Source: Plasmodium brasilianum
Taxonomy: Eukaryota > Apicomplexa > Aconoidasida > Haemosporida > Plasmodiidae
DNA: 64,000 nucleotides
NCBI RefSeq assembly: GCF_023973825.1
Contig: NC_090119.1
Span: forward strand, 310,001 to 374,000
Reading direction: 5' to 3'
Positions 54,001 to 61,943 of this stretch are shown piece by piece. Both the position numbers and the translations under genes were made by a program. Numbering within the stretch: the stretch's first letter is position 1; each line of letters starts with the position of its first letter. The notes under the pieces were generated by a model. The model did not search any database. It was not told the DNA's origin and worked only from the letters and a program-made list of their open reading frames with translations.

Positions 54001-57000
54001 GAAATATAAAAACAAAGAGTTCATTTATTAACATTTTGTCGAAAAATTTTAATCATATATTTTCTGAATATGACATTGATATATTTGCAAAAAAATATTC
54101 ATTTGTTGTAGATATGTCATCCCTTCATTTGAGTGCTTATCATAATATTATATCATCAAAAGATTTTTTAAAAGACCTGTACAGACAAGGTGAATATTAT
54201 AATGCACAATTAAAAAAGAAATTATTTGAATTTTTTTTAAAAAATAGTTATGTTTTTTTAAAAAATTATGAGGATAAAAAAGAAAATCAGCATTTAATAT
54301 CTTGTGATAATTTTAAAAATATATTATCTGTTAATGGAATTTTTTTATCATGGGCAGAGTTATATGACTTTTTCCAACCCCTCAACAAGTATTGTGTTAT
54401 TTATGATTATAAAAAATATGATTGTAATAAGACAGGAAAGCCAAGTCCATATATATTGAAGGCATATATTAATGTATCAAATTTGGTTATGATAGCGGAT
54501 AAATTATACACACAAGGCGAAACGTTGGCATATGATCAGGAAATGAAAAAAGAAAAGGGGGTACATAATAACGATACACAGTGGGTGTACAGTAAGGAGT
54601 TGGTAACAGTTCCTAGTAGGAATATACAAGTAGAAGGATATCGATCTGATGAACAATATCTTGAGTTAGACAGTCAGAATGGAAAAACGCATGCGTACAA
54701 TGGTGTGAAAGAGGAAGAAGAGCGAGAAGGAAAAAAAAAAAAAAAAAAAAAAATAGTAGTAGAAATTAAAGATATTAATGTTAAAAATGTAAAATATGGC
54801 GTAGCATGTGTAGATTCGTACCATAACAACATGAATAAAAATAATGATCGCTTCTTTACAAAATTGAAAGTGTATGATAAAAATGAGGAGCTACAAAAAA
54901 GTGGACACTCAAAGGAGAACAGAGATAAAGAAGTTGAGCAAAGTAGAAGAGTAAAGAAAAATACATCTCTTGTGTTAATGAATAATAAGGAAGATAAGAT
55001 GAAGAAGCGGCACAGCGAATCGTCCCCAAATTACGTAGTTAGTAGGGGAGAAGGACGAGAAAAAAAACAATACTGCATATTGCACAGGGGAGAGTACGTG
55101 GATGTAGCTGACACAATGGAATGTATTAGCACAAGCGTACGGGGAAAAAAGGACGAGTATGTATACGCCAAATATAGCAAATTTACAAACATGCATTCGA
55201 ATTTGTTTAAATCGTCAAGTAATTTTTATTATAATTTCAGCTTTAACACTCTGACATTGGAGAGAGTATTATTTTTGTTATTTTTAAAAATGAGTAATTT
55301 AATGATAAAGAGAAAATTAAAATATGAACATATATATTTTGGCATAAAGAACATACACGAAGAACATATTAAAAAGAAGGAAATGAAAAATGCTTGTGCA
55401 CTGTTGTTAAACATGGGAGGAACAGAACTAGACGATATAATTCCAGATGATTTTATTTTATATGAAAAGGATTTAAAGAATGGGATTCACTTGAACGTTT
55501 TTTGTCTAAGGAAATGGTGCAGCACACTGTTTGATGGAGTAGAAGGGAATTTTTATGAGGGGCATACAACTGAGCGGTTCTTATCAGAGGGACATTGTTC
55601 TCCCTCTATTTCCATACGTCGTTTTGTTCTTTTTTTCGAAAGAGAAAAAGGAGATATAACCTTTTCGAACTACCATTTTGTATACAATTTTGCTTATGAA
55701 TGGGTGAATTATATGAACATAAAAAGTGAGTACATATGCAGAGAAGACTGTGAAAATTTGTTGAGTAAATTCTCACTGGATGATTTTGGCAAGAACGTCA
55801 GGAAGAACAGGGTGCAGCATGTCGAAGCAGGGGGAGAATCGGGAGAAGAAGTTGAAATATTTCAAATAAAGGATGACACAATAGGGAAGAATCATTTAAA
55901 CGAAAAGCAGAATGAACCGAGTGGCGTGCATCATAAGGGGAGGGAACATATACAAAGAGGAGCGATAGATGGGAAAGATGTCTTTCCTACCATCTTGAAA
56001 AATAGTATTATGGAGGGACAAAGTACACCTAGCGTTCACATGATAAGAGAGAATGAAAAGGGGAAAGAGACAGGAGTAGAAATAGGCCTAGAAGCAAAAA
56101 TAGCGGAAGAAGTAGCGTCTAAGGGTGGAGATGACGCATTGTATAACATAGTTTTCCGGGATGAAATGACGAAGCTGTTTGAAAAAAACATAAAGGGGAA
56201 ATGGAGGAGAATACTGTTACCCATATTCGACTTAAAGGTATTTTATTTGCATCATTTTAAAATAATGATCCAGGAATTTACTGGTGTGAGTAAATTCATC
56301 CGGAAAATAACAAGCAGTTGTGAGGAAAGAAAAGGGGAAGGAGAAGGGGTAAACAATTCAAAAAAAGAAAAAAGAAGACAAAGAGAAGAAGGAATATTTT
56401 CCTTAAGCTACTTTTGTTGCTTCGGGATGCAGGAAATTCGTATCAATAACATTTTAAGTGAAAAAGGTAAATACACAAATGAGGATAAAAAGTACAGTGA
56501 TATATCATGTGTCAATTATGCACTTGAACACAAATTTTCAACAATAAGAGAAAAGGATATATTGACACTATTTGAGAAGAACAAGGAAGTTTTAAATTTA
56601 GAGTTGTTCTATAATGATAAGAAAGTAGCTGAGTCAGGTTTACATATTTTGGAGTTTTTTTCAATTATGAAAAGTAGAGTAAACAAGGATCATAAGATTC
56701 TATGTTTTGTACCATTAAATAAAGAAAGTGATAGAGACATTTTATTTTTAGATGTCGATATATACTATCAGAGGAACAAAATGTTTTCTAATTTACCGAT
56801 TTTTGAAACTAAGCATGGTCATGTTATTAATAAAAATTGTAATAATTTAGAATATATGGATAATACAAATAGCAGCCAAGTAGAACCGGTCAAGCTCATA
56901 AATCACTCTTTAAAAAAGGATGTTTTTTCAAAAGAGAGAGATATGCCATTGAAAAAGATGATAAAATTTGAAGAGGAAATTTTGACTGAGCGTGGTGTAC

Positions 57001-60000
57001 ACCATCGGACGATAAGTAGTGAAGATAAGGATAGAAAGAGGGCATATTGTAGTTGTTTATCACATTGTACAGAGTTCCATTGTAAGGAGCTCGTGCAGAT
57101 AGGTGGAGAGAGTAATAATGGAGAGTGCAAAAAGAAAGCACTTTTTTCGCTTCAGAATAATGCAGTGAAGAAAAATTATAGTGGTGAGTATGTGTTGATG
57201 ACAAAGGGTAAGCAGGTAATACCAACATTGAGGAAAAGTATTTGTGTTGATGGGGAAGAGAAAAATGGTTACTACTGCTGTGCAGAGAAGGGAAGTTTGC
57301 AAGATAAATACAAACTGGAAGTTGGTAAAGCGGTAGAAGGAAGGGGGAACATTGTAGCGGGTAAAGGCAGCCACAGGGTGAGCATCATCATCAACCGCAT
57401 AACCATACCTGTGTATTTGCTGAACACACTGAGCAGGAAATTTATGGAACGGAAGGGAGTGAAGTGTACGAAGGGAGATAAAAAAGGGGTGGCATCTAAC
57501 GAAGTGGTAGGGTCTAACGAAGAAATGTTCATCGCAATGTACGTAGAAGTATATGAAAAGATAGATGAGGAGGGAAAAGAACAAAAAGAAAAGTATGAAC
57601 TACTTTCATGTTCAGTTCCAAAAATAGTTAGTTATAATGAGGAGTTCCTTCTTCCCAATGATAAGATTGAGAAGAGCGCTGCTTCGTGCAGAGGTGCATC
57701 ATACGGAGGTAAATCGTACAATGGTGCTGCTTACATATCGAGTGGGTCCCACAATATCGACAATAAGCAGAAGAGCAGCGAAGGTGGTCCTTCCTATAGT
57801 CCATCGAATGGACCTGCAAACAATGGGAACCACTATAATTCTGGGGTGGATGCAAAACAGAAATTTGCCAAGAAGCAGGCTTATGAGGTATCGTTGAATA
57901 GGCAAAAGAGTTATTGGGCAGATAAAGCAGCTGCAGCTGCATCGTCAGGAAAATTCCAGGAGGGAGTACATCCTGTGGTTTCCACGGGAATAGGTAAAGA
58001 TGGTGAGAACAGTCCAAATGGACAAAGCGAACGGAATGATCTACAAGATCCGAATTGTCCGAGTTGTCCAAATGGGCGAAGCGAACGGAATGATCTACAA
58101 GATCCGAATTGTCCGAGTTGTCCAAATGGGCGAAGCGAACGGAATGATCTAAAAGATCCGAATTGTCCGAGTTGTCCAAATGGCGAAATATCTCACCCCT
58201 CTCAGTCAGTGAGAAGAGGAAGAAAATGTAGGGGGAAGAAAAGAAAAAAAATAATGAAATTGATTCAAAAGCACCTAAATACATACAACCTTAAAATAAA
58301 TCATAAGGAAATTATGAAGAGCGGAAAATTATATGTGGAGGGGAAAATAAATGTAAGGGCATTAGTCTCTTTTAGATGCTATTCTGAAGACTTAATTATT
58401 GGTGAGCATTATTTTAAAATTAAAAACATGTTATATGAAAATGAAAATGTAAGTTACTGTTATGAAAATCTTTTTCATTCTATTTATGCCACATCTTTTT
58501 TACATGAAGAGAGTGATAGGGAGAAGGAAATGATAATGAATGACGATCAGATTGTAGGAAATAAAAAAGTCCGGTCTTCTGAATGTCTACTATATGATGA
58601 TCCTATTAAACGAAACTGTATGCAAATGGTTGCACTATCAGGTAGAGAAGAATTGTCATTACAGAGTGTAGAAGCAGACGAGGGAATAGAGCAACAACAA
58701 AGTGCAAATGATAGCATTGGTGTTAATCCAGTGGTTAGTGTTGAGTTGATTAAAGGGATTAAAGAAAAGAAAGTTATAGGGTATATATTATATCAGTACG
58801 AAATAAAGGAAGAAAAAACAGAAGAGAAAAGTAAAAAGACAAGTGAACAGACGAGTGAAAGGACAAATGAAAAGACAAATGAAAAGACAAGTGAAAAGAC
58901 AAGTGAAAAGACAAGTAAACAGACAAGTGAAAAGACAAGTAAACAGACAAGTGAAAAGACAAGTGAAAAGACAAGTGAAAAAACAAATGATACGTGTAGC
59001 CGAAAAAGGATGCAATATTCCCTACCGAACTTTATAAAGATATATTTTATAAAATGCAATAAAAATAATATAAATCAGTTAAATGAAACAAATGAAATCT
59101 GGCATAAAACAATATTTGAAAGAATGTTTAGTGATATATTGAGAAAAGTACATTATAGAAAATATGTAAATATAAATATGGTTATAAAGTGTTTGAAAGA
59201 ATCCAAGTATTATTATAGTTATATAAACTACCTTAACAAGTTTTTCAGCCATTTTGATGATTTTGAAAATTCGCTATATTTCCCTTTAGAAAATATACTA
59301 CTGATACTAGCACTGAGAAATTTGTCCTTTCATTTTGTTAACTCCCTTAACTACTTTTTTGAAGAAATTCAAAAATATTTTCTTAATGTAAACGAGCTAG
59401 GTATAGTCGAGTGGTCCTACTTGCTCAAGTGCGTTCTGAAATCACAAAGTAAGTTTCTACAAAGGGAAAAACGGAAGAAGAAACGCGCACGAAATGGGGG
59501 AAGAACTAGTGCCATTTGGGGAGAAAAAAGCGGAAGACAGTATGGTAGTAGAAAGCACGACGAAAAGGAAAGATCTATGTGGTTAGGTAGCAGAAACGAG
59601 ACGAAGAATTTACCCATTTTGTCGGAAAAGTCTAAGTCCAGCTATATCACATCTGTATCATCTATCTCTTCTGTATCATCCAGTACCCCGTTGTACACTT
59701 TCACTGAGGCGAGCACAGATGACAGTTCCGTGTTATTTGGAAAGAAGCAAGATATAAGAGGAAAACGACAAAATAGAAGACCAAGTAGGGGAAGGTTCAA
59801 CAAAAATATTCTAAATGAAAAAGATTGGTGCTTGCTAAATAATCGGGATATGTGGCACTTGCACTATGATGGTAAGAATTACTTTTATCTTCCCCTTTTT
59901 TTAAACGACATAGTAATGTTTTATGGGGAGAGTAACAATAAGTGCAATAAAGGTTGTAGTAATAAATACACAAATAATGCCACTAATAGGTGTAATAGAT

Positions 60001-61943
60001 GTAAGAATCGTAATGATAATAATAACGATTATGTTTTAAAAAATTTAGAAGAATGCACCGAATTTTCCATGCTCAACAATCGTTCCCACGTTATGAAGAA
60101 GGTGCCTTTTGCGCAAAATAAAAATTTTAACGATATGAATGCAGTCCGTAAATATTGTTCAGGTAAAGGGAGAGGTAGTCACACGAGAAACGTTTCCCAG
60201 GTAGAAGGAAAATTAGGAAATCGGAAAAAAAGGAATGAGAAAAGAAGGGAAGACAGATCTGAAGGAAGACAAGAAGAAAAAACACATGATTATCAAAAAT
60301 TATGTTTAATACCCCGTGGGAAGTATTTCCCATTGAATGGGTACCCATATTGCATTCATAGACATAGAAAAAGAAATCATAGTAGCACAAATGAATGTAA
60401 AAATTTTAACAGTGAAATTAATAAAGATTTATCATTACTCCGAGTTTATAATATGCAAGAAGACAACATGGACCACTCAACATACAGTTATATAAAAAAT
60501 AAATGTAACAACAACTCAAGTGGAATTGCTAGAAGGAATATATTATTACCTATGGAAGAAGGGTTGACTAAGGGTATGTTTAGGGACTCTTCTCACATTT
60601 TAAATGGACACAAGAAAAAAACTTCGATATACCAGTACAACTTGTTGAACAAGACAGATGAGGAGGTATATGCTACAAATGAATCATATGAATCATATGA
60701 GATGAACAATATGAATGCAAATTTTAAGGAAAGCGGGGCGCAAGATTACAAAAGAATAAAAGAGTTTACCATGCGGGAAGATGGAACAAAGCAGAAGGGA
60801 ATAAGTGTTCTACTAAAACAGAGAAGTGGTACATCTGAAATATTAGCAAGAAGAACGAAATTTGTAAGAAAGTCCAAAAAGAACAACAACGAGATGAACA
60901 ACAATGTAGATTTGAGTTACAAATATAATATATATGTAAAAGCGAAGAAGATATTGCACCCAATCCCCTTGATTAATCATAAAAAACCTAACATATTTTT
61001 ATCCTTCCAAATAGTTTTAAATAATTATGATTTTATAAATAAAAATGATCTATTCCCATTTATTATAAATAAAAAAAAAAAATTTATAATAAACAAGGTT
61101 CAAGCAACAAGTGATATATTTTTTAATGGTTCCTATTCTTTGTTGAATACTTCTTTCATGTTGAACTTACCCACTAGAGAAGAATTAAAAAAAATATTTC
61201 GTATGGAGTCAGATTCAACTTTTGATGATTTAAATTTTTATTTACATAATTTATCTTTGCAAATATGTTTTTATCATATTCCTAATGGTATGCCAGACAG
61301 GGGGCATGATGCCTTCAATTACAATGACTGTTCAGGTGTAACGTCTATCAATAGCATATGTAGAAGCAGAGATAATATGCTTATGGGTCGGACTGATTAT
61401 GATTACAGTTCAAGGAAGTTGCACAAGGGAAAAAAGGAAAAAAAGAAAGAAAAATATGAAAAAAATGGAGCAGTGCTAATTGCCACGGCAGTAATCCCCC
61501 TAAGTGTTCTTTCGAGAAAAAACAAAACGAAAGTGACAGCTCCTTTAGTTTTTTCCCCATTTTTTACTACACCCATTGAAAAGAATGAAGTTCAAGTTGT
61601 TCTTAAATATGATAAGATGAGCACAATCAAATCGATTAATCGGATATTACCAAGAGAATATTCGTCATATCAAATGAATGGGAAAATTGATGGAGGGAGA
61701 AATGGTACTACTACATCTTCTGTGCGAAATATAAAGGGGTCAAAAGAAACTAATCAACATAAAGATATGAACGAAAGGAGTAGTGGGACTGATACATCTA
61801 ACGTACCAAAAAAGACGTATACTCCAAGTCATAACGTAGATCATAACTTCATTAACTTAGAAGAGCAAAATAAATGGGAGCACGTGGATTTATCAAACAT
61901 TCCTTTGTTAACGCTTCCCAAAATACCACCACCTATATTGTAG
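44973..61943 (+). CDS. Giant conserved protein with C2-like and EF-hand-like regions
   Basis: A single uninterrupted 5656-codon exon. I do not recognise the family with certainty. Regions that look folded rather than low-complexity: residues about 663-943 (C2-like, with FLLCAVVEKRG and EILGFAEIPFIPM); about 1130-1240 (beta-rich C2-like, YIYIDKIVNLSKR ... GILKINIKEI); about 1503-1573 (EF-hand-like, LYLDDDSYLSKEDFFLFFQD); several helical segments between 1600 and 3600; about 4133-4230 and 4427-4500 (C2-like); and the C-terminal 5316-5543 (C2-like). Between them are Ser/Asn/Lys/Glu-rich inserts and tandem repeats. There is no signal peptide or clear transmembrane helix, so it is probably cytoplasmic. 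Multiple C2 domains suggest a membrane or centriole/basal-body scaffold of the CEP120 or C2CD3 sort, which is a hypothesis only. An out-of-frame ATG overlaps the start. Confidence 0.9.
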   Translation: MEENRICESIESSIDSILFNVLSAGKEKSKKTLEEIEEIQISNERNMKNEIKEYEIVSKLINERIETLPDIISHFKDSIKSILNVDEEDLPLYSNKQVENADSSNDIIKDSNEWSIISKHNSGECYSSSRNGDKINNNNSTEGNMHLDLMKNSFIYGNNTKNIIGNDHISRIGNDNISRVSNDNISRVSNDNISRVGNGDISIQFFGINELTSERLTTSLSNVGKEAQEEAVHIDAAQVEKEEEVTSGERNHSFDALYNRGFSKINISQLKNKIEKQRLTLSDMNHYTMINSLNVSNNALRKLSNSEGSVLLKNKENHSIHNTLYLMKRNNNEIKVVHERKAITHSTGNEKDIEMQINANLNNSNEIKRDDECTLSSDVQGLLSSNRKKLEEDFILRKSKGNANIGSSSSSGSGSGSGFTGEEDKHLSNCVRFLDNINETNDKTSNLQISYEKNNSSSCSSLKKMKEHFGEIDLLYDLKSSSISVKGNNNKFLIQSSNSKEFNKMTTSDDEYYLSSSAQMIVSNEAEKMNGCVGVNKVNRMDSHYFSYEREEEGHMQEEVGDREDMEHNEEQIRGKTRKKKKFIETGKESNDIILGNGTEERRKDSLFLNNIQSSNTSCKENSYSSLSNDLLLHNNISSMLYYSKNEILNYTVKKRYSSKVKNVVNVREVLLRFTKVRIGKNFKGMIENYEKFYICYCVPVTYKTLPNSSIYCQKRGQSLNAHFLRSSKLIEKDLKRADIIEKKKKKPFQNGVGKSDKIMSKYRNFTGNRRRNILEKDRVIYDNCHVESKNIDNNIIEFLEDVYHKVNSDIFDQVEHIPFLLCAVVEKRGLGKAPLVGALGVSAAGVGTKVEDSTSCMLKQKNRNIVKLLNYPFIIPDNCEILGFAEIPFIPMPNIEVQIKELTMSNNYISDFIKGSFVLFYLYLNIFEKERNEQDIAHDKRALVIGSKVLDAWVFSSCYEGIQTDGDSNEFKYISCVDGTHKGGNYNSEGLKKEDGNDCTGSSSSSSSSNSNNNVHLLSDLIEEGHGGVSECSRLPGKLKCNEGENNTVVGSVKDVEVDEEKNDMKDKKDEANRNVIQVNEVSQINQINEVKQINEVNQINEVNQINEVNQINEVNQVSEISEEGEEVLYIYIDKIVNLSKRVFENLSICVRFYKDEKYSYKSFILKEEKFFDILLFSKRRLKDIHEVIIEIWSECERKEGKDCMGILKINIKEIKENKNIMYLEKYLELTFRFYDDINFMFRIILLRGLKHIYDNVMQFCKEYIENNETDARNFLLSEDTNNRCDSKVGSFNSHLGISDSGSFLSLNEQYFIYDEAHINNNEFYMYEIQREILRRGIRSSTIVNNILSRRESRCVASDVGVGHDNGYSGNSSHSGNSGNSGNSGGNRDDDSECDNFSEVREYAVRSDVGAKAGGYETNKWDAPADGSRTNFLKIELIKEELLLCGMGESTVDLLVADLMKCSIKKNTEYVLKNNLEEYINKIYDKWEKLSNKLFLKNKKKMGLNDICEYLDGLYLDDDSYLSKEDFFLFFQDVGIVFVDSTVFDELCLLFYDREKEEIHFSLFSSLIIKKGVEELKNMVYGYDILLKFFEFLCVHNITVEYLENELFKIILQKKNYYSEKIKKNISTNVLMDSNIDCTKPNENIINFLKNDDNICSCTSLLFLHSIRFILKKYNNNDFTTYDLFFLVKYLVQSQHNYIIPDMYIFVNVIKGIEKVNITFFLCLYYIYVSQHQWNNYKCVRDKEEVVNVGSEKEVDTVVEGKKSFYRNDIINVHKYKLKTDKYVNGVNKKRGKGSHFGNSEPRKYKCNHVKREVDAKGARLISGVSAMNGVDGVPSKYNDNNDSPLSSVDSSDGSNDDMSENEGIRNETNENGVDVNEQRDETGLVNSYCYKEREAERKERSYINDMEHMGKKEKLTMCMLKNNEKDCSPYEEDTNDGKNTAQRSRNSGKGKMTLLIRKGYANMKKNTVRRNSEQRFQDCDTINSKELLYHMGRSSSIGGCGEKEEEQEVEVDKTEDKKKSIHWCKPSFTNYKSDRNRNLQYADNACTSDEHSHRYVDVKKANCENRRIFSHYYDNKNRKNRKKRKKRKKNLIMYRKDIQKGVKQGLIILHSRIVSGLSSVECISELLYNYFKGTNRERRKKNNKIEVLKLFDQIGLYISYDIAVGILKWYIKQTGAKEGDEKGVNLSTNGVNQCKKEVDDNDDDSDSVSGSNSNDFISGGISHYTVRTHINNINRIVHKYSFDETIGGIMFSGSALECFFTLLKERNININIFAKKNIFTYTDFYNEIDKLKLTFSKNYVRLLFCNLLTYDLTSFNSLNSKLIFFDSIEEYWMNWNKLNFEFYNAPSVEAKISNPRLMLNDVRRKRKQLAMCSGGECSNELNSKSVTRLCHFFPPSNESLISKKNSILNKRRSTSMQNVNLYDFFFLPLYSLFFYFSEKEMLGGIQLIKYFFMNIFRYEINSVNINDYMNKYYTFYDFFQMSKDMLLYNYKHNDDALFREDFLRLIILVNRGPSKRSSRSSYSSCSNRIHRSSRNGKGGGKGKGKGKGVESSSRLQTLVQKKSHTFSKNFKKNLSVITRDILSLETNIVSVSRSIFDIHQRIDMHNGSGIHHYNNSYSDGMLLDSEGHTQNKDDVILNFFKKNRYVVKYMREYFYVFVFFSKIMSSRGSSCNGNKSSSSHLHFNQKKGLLYLKKLKEYTFQKMAIVMKGEEMSDQLSCAPRGRECELEHVHVNSTYEKKWKNALNYFPFLYQEVYICYTAEKFTRREYMCVIYPYLLLLTDFTKKVIHIYEHEYVQFINKIFNFDYSKRSNRILFLHRIENIMTRSGSFDSKEWNKIYSMFEIFDIQANTFFLNLCNILEEHNYILSNINDKIIFNDSRKSLWFIFEESSGDDTTDDEYMNDYCASNEGEITKKSISRMNISARTKKRRKGKSPLSIEQKKDLFIKNLKYFICFNSVVLYDLSGYNQQYIHNYITKDKMFIKYISQLYIRILFNECISTGLNINRLFRNIKTKSSFINILSKNFNHIFSEYDIDIFAKKYSFVVDMSSLHLSAYHNIISSKDFLKDLYRQGEYYNAQLKKKLFEFFLKNSYVFLKNYEDKKENQHLISCDNFKNILSVNGIFLSWAELYDFFQPLNKYCVIYDYKKYDCNKTGKPSPYILKAYINVSNLVMIADKLYTQGETLAYDQEMKKEKGVHNNDTQWVYSKELVTVPSRNIQVEGYRSDEQYLELDSQNGKTHAYNGVKEEEEREGKKKKKKKIVVEIKDINVKNVKYGVACVDSYHNNMNKNNDRFFTKLKVYDKNEELQKSGHSKENRDKEVEQSRRVKKNTSLVLMNNKEDKMKKRHSESSPNYVVSRGEGREKKQYCILHRGEYVDVADTMECISTSVRGKKDEYVYAKYSKFTNMHSNLFKSSSNFYYNFSFNTLTLERVLFLLFLKMSNLMIKRKLKYEHIYFGIKNIHEEHIKKKEMKNACALLLNMGGTELDDIIPDDFILYEKDLKNGIHLNVFCLRKWCSTLFDGVEGNFYEGHTTERFLSEGHCSPSISIRRFVLFFEREKGDITFSNYHFVYNFAYEWVNYMNIKSEYICREDCENLLSKFSLDDFGKNVRKNRVQHVEAGGESGEEVEIFQIKDDTIGKNHLNEKQNEPSGVHHKGREHIQRGAIDGKDVFPTILKNSIMEGQSTPSVHMIRENEKGKETGVEIGLEAKIAEEVASKGGDDALYNIVFRDEMTKLFEKNIKGKWRRILLPIFDLKVFYLHHFKIMIQEFTGVSKFIRKITSSCEERKGEGEGVNNSKKEKRRQREEGIFSLSYFCCFGMQEIRINNILSEKGKYTNEDKKYSDISCVNYALEHKFSTIREKDILTLFEKNKEVLNLELFYNDKKVAESGLHILEFFSIMKSRVNKDHKILCFVPLNKESDRDILFLDVDIYYQRNKMFSNLPIFETKHGHVINKNCNNLEYMDNTNSSQVEPVKLINHSLKKDVFSKERDMPLKKMIKFEEEILTERGVHHRTISSEDKDRKRAYCSCLSHCTEFHCKELVQIGGESNNGECKKKALFSLQNNAVKKNYSGEYVLMTKGKQVIPTLRKSICVDGEEKNGYYCCAEKGSLQDKYKLEVGKAVEGRGNIVAGKGSHRVSIIINRITIPVYLLNTLSRKFMERKGVKCTKGDKKGVASNEVVGSNEEMFIAMYVEVYEKIDEEGKEQKEKYELLSCSVPKIVSYNEEFLLPNDKIEKSAASCRGASYGGKSYNGAAYISSGSHNIDNKQKSSEGGPSYSPSNGPANNGNHYNSGVDAKQKFAKKQAYEVSLNRQKSYWADKAAAAASSGKFQEGVHPVVSTGIGKDGENSPNGQSERNDLQDPNCPSCPNGRSERNDLQDPNCPSCPNGRSERNDLKDPNCPSCPNGEISHPSQSVRRGRKCRGKKRKKIMKLIQKHLNTYNLKINHKEIMKSGKLYVEGKINVRALVSFRCYSEDLIIGEHYFKIKNMLYENENVSYCYENLFHSIYATSFLHEESDREKEMIMNDDQIVGNKKVRSSECLLYDDPIKRNCMQMVALSGREELSLQSVEADEGIEQQQSANDSIGVNPVVSVELIKGIKEKKVIGYILYQYEIKEEKTEEKSKKTSEQTSERTNEKTNEKTSEKTSEKTSKQTSEKTSKQTSEKTSEKTSEKTNDTCSRKRMQYSLPNFIKIYFIKCNKNNINQLNETNEIWHKTIFERMFSDILRKVHYRKYVNINMVIKCLKESKYYYSYINYLNKFFSHFDDFENSLYFPLENILLILALRNLSFHFVNSLNYFFEEIQKYFLNVNELGIVEWSYLLKCVLKSQSKFLQREKRKKKRARNGGRTSAIWGEKSGRQYGSRKHDEKERSMWLGSRNETKNLPILSEKSKSSYITSVSSISSVSSSTPLYTFTEASTDDSSVLFGKKQDIRGKRQNRRPSRGRFNKNILNEKDWCLLNNRDMWHLHYDGKNYFYLPLFLNDIVMFYGESNNKCNKGCSNKYTNNATNRCNRCKNRNDNNNDYVLKNLEECTEFSMLNNRSHVMKKVPFAQNKNFNDMNAVRKYCSGKGRGSHTRNVSQVEGKLGNRKKRNEKRREDRSEGRQEEKTHDYQKLCLIPRGKYFPLNGYPYCIHRHRKRNHSSTNECKNFNSEINKDLSLLRVYNMQEDNMDHSTYSYIKNKCNNNSSGIARRNILLPMEEGLTKGMFRDSSHILNGHKKKTSIYQYNLLNKTDEEVYATNESYESYEMNNMNANFKESGAQDYKRIKEFTMREDGTKQKGISVLLKQRSGTSEILARRTKFVRKSKKNNNEMNNNVDLSYKYNIYVKAKKILHPIPLINHKKPNIFLSFQIVLNNYDFINKNDLFPFIINKKKKFIINKVQATSDIFFNGSYSLLNTSFMLNLPTREELKKIFRMESDSTFDDLNFYLHNLSLQICFYHIPNGMPDRGHDAFNYNDCSGVTSINSICRSRDNMLMGRTDYDYSSRKLHKGKKEKKKEKYEKNGAVLIATAVIPLSVLSRKNKTKVTAPLVFSPFFTTPIEKNEVQVVLKYDKMSTIKSINRILPREYSSYQMNGKIDGGRNGTTTSSVRNIKGSKETNQHKDMNERSSGTDTSNVPKKTYTPSHNVDHNFINLEEQNKWEHVDLSNIPLLTLPKIPPPIL
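45463..45585 (+). repeat. 24-nt coding repeat (NDNISRVS/G)
   Basis: Five in-frame 24-nt units, of the type GGTAATGATAATATAAGCAG plus AGTA, encode octapeptides GNDHISRI, GNDNISRV, SNDNISRV (twice) and GNGDISI in the N-terminal region of the giant protein. Confidence 0.95.
48215..48332 (+). repeat. 18-nt coding repeat (NQINEV)
   Basis: Six or seven 18-nt units (aaccaaatcaacgaagta) encode hexapeptides NQINEV/KQINEV, ending in divergent NQVSEI, just before the second C2-like region of the giant protein. Confidence 0.95.
58018..58188 (+). repeat. 54-nt coding repeat (SERNDLQDPNCPSCPNGR), three units
   Basis: Three almost identical 54-nt units encode an 18-residue repeat containing a Cys-Pro-Ser-Cys motif. 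Such a CPSC repeat is unusual in an otherwise Lys/Asn-rich insert. Confidence 0.95.
58840..58989 (+). repeat. 12-nt coding repeat (EKTS/EQTS/ERTN)
   Basis: About 12-13 units of 12 nt (AAAAGACAAGTG type) encode tetrapeptides EKTS, KQTS, ERTN and EKTN in the giant protein. Confidence 0.95.

Noticed and set aside
57628..58284. 218-codon - strand frame with repeated DNSDNSDLVDHSVRFAHL
   Set aside because: Antisense of the 54-nt coding repeat of the giant gene; the sense frame belongs to a continuous 5656-codon ORF.
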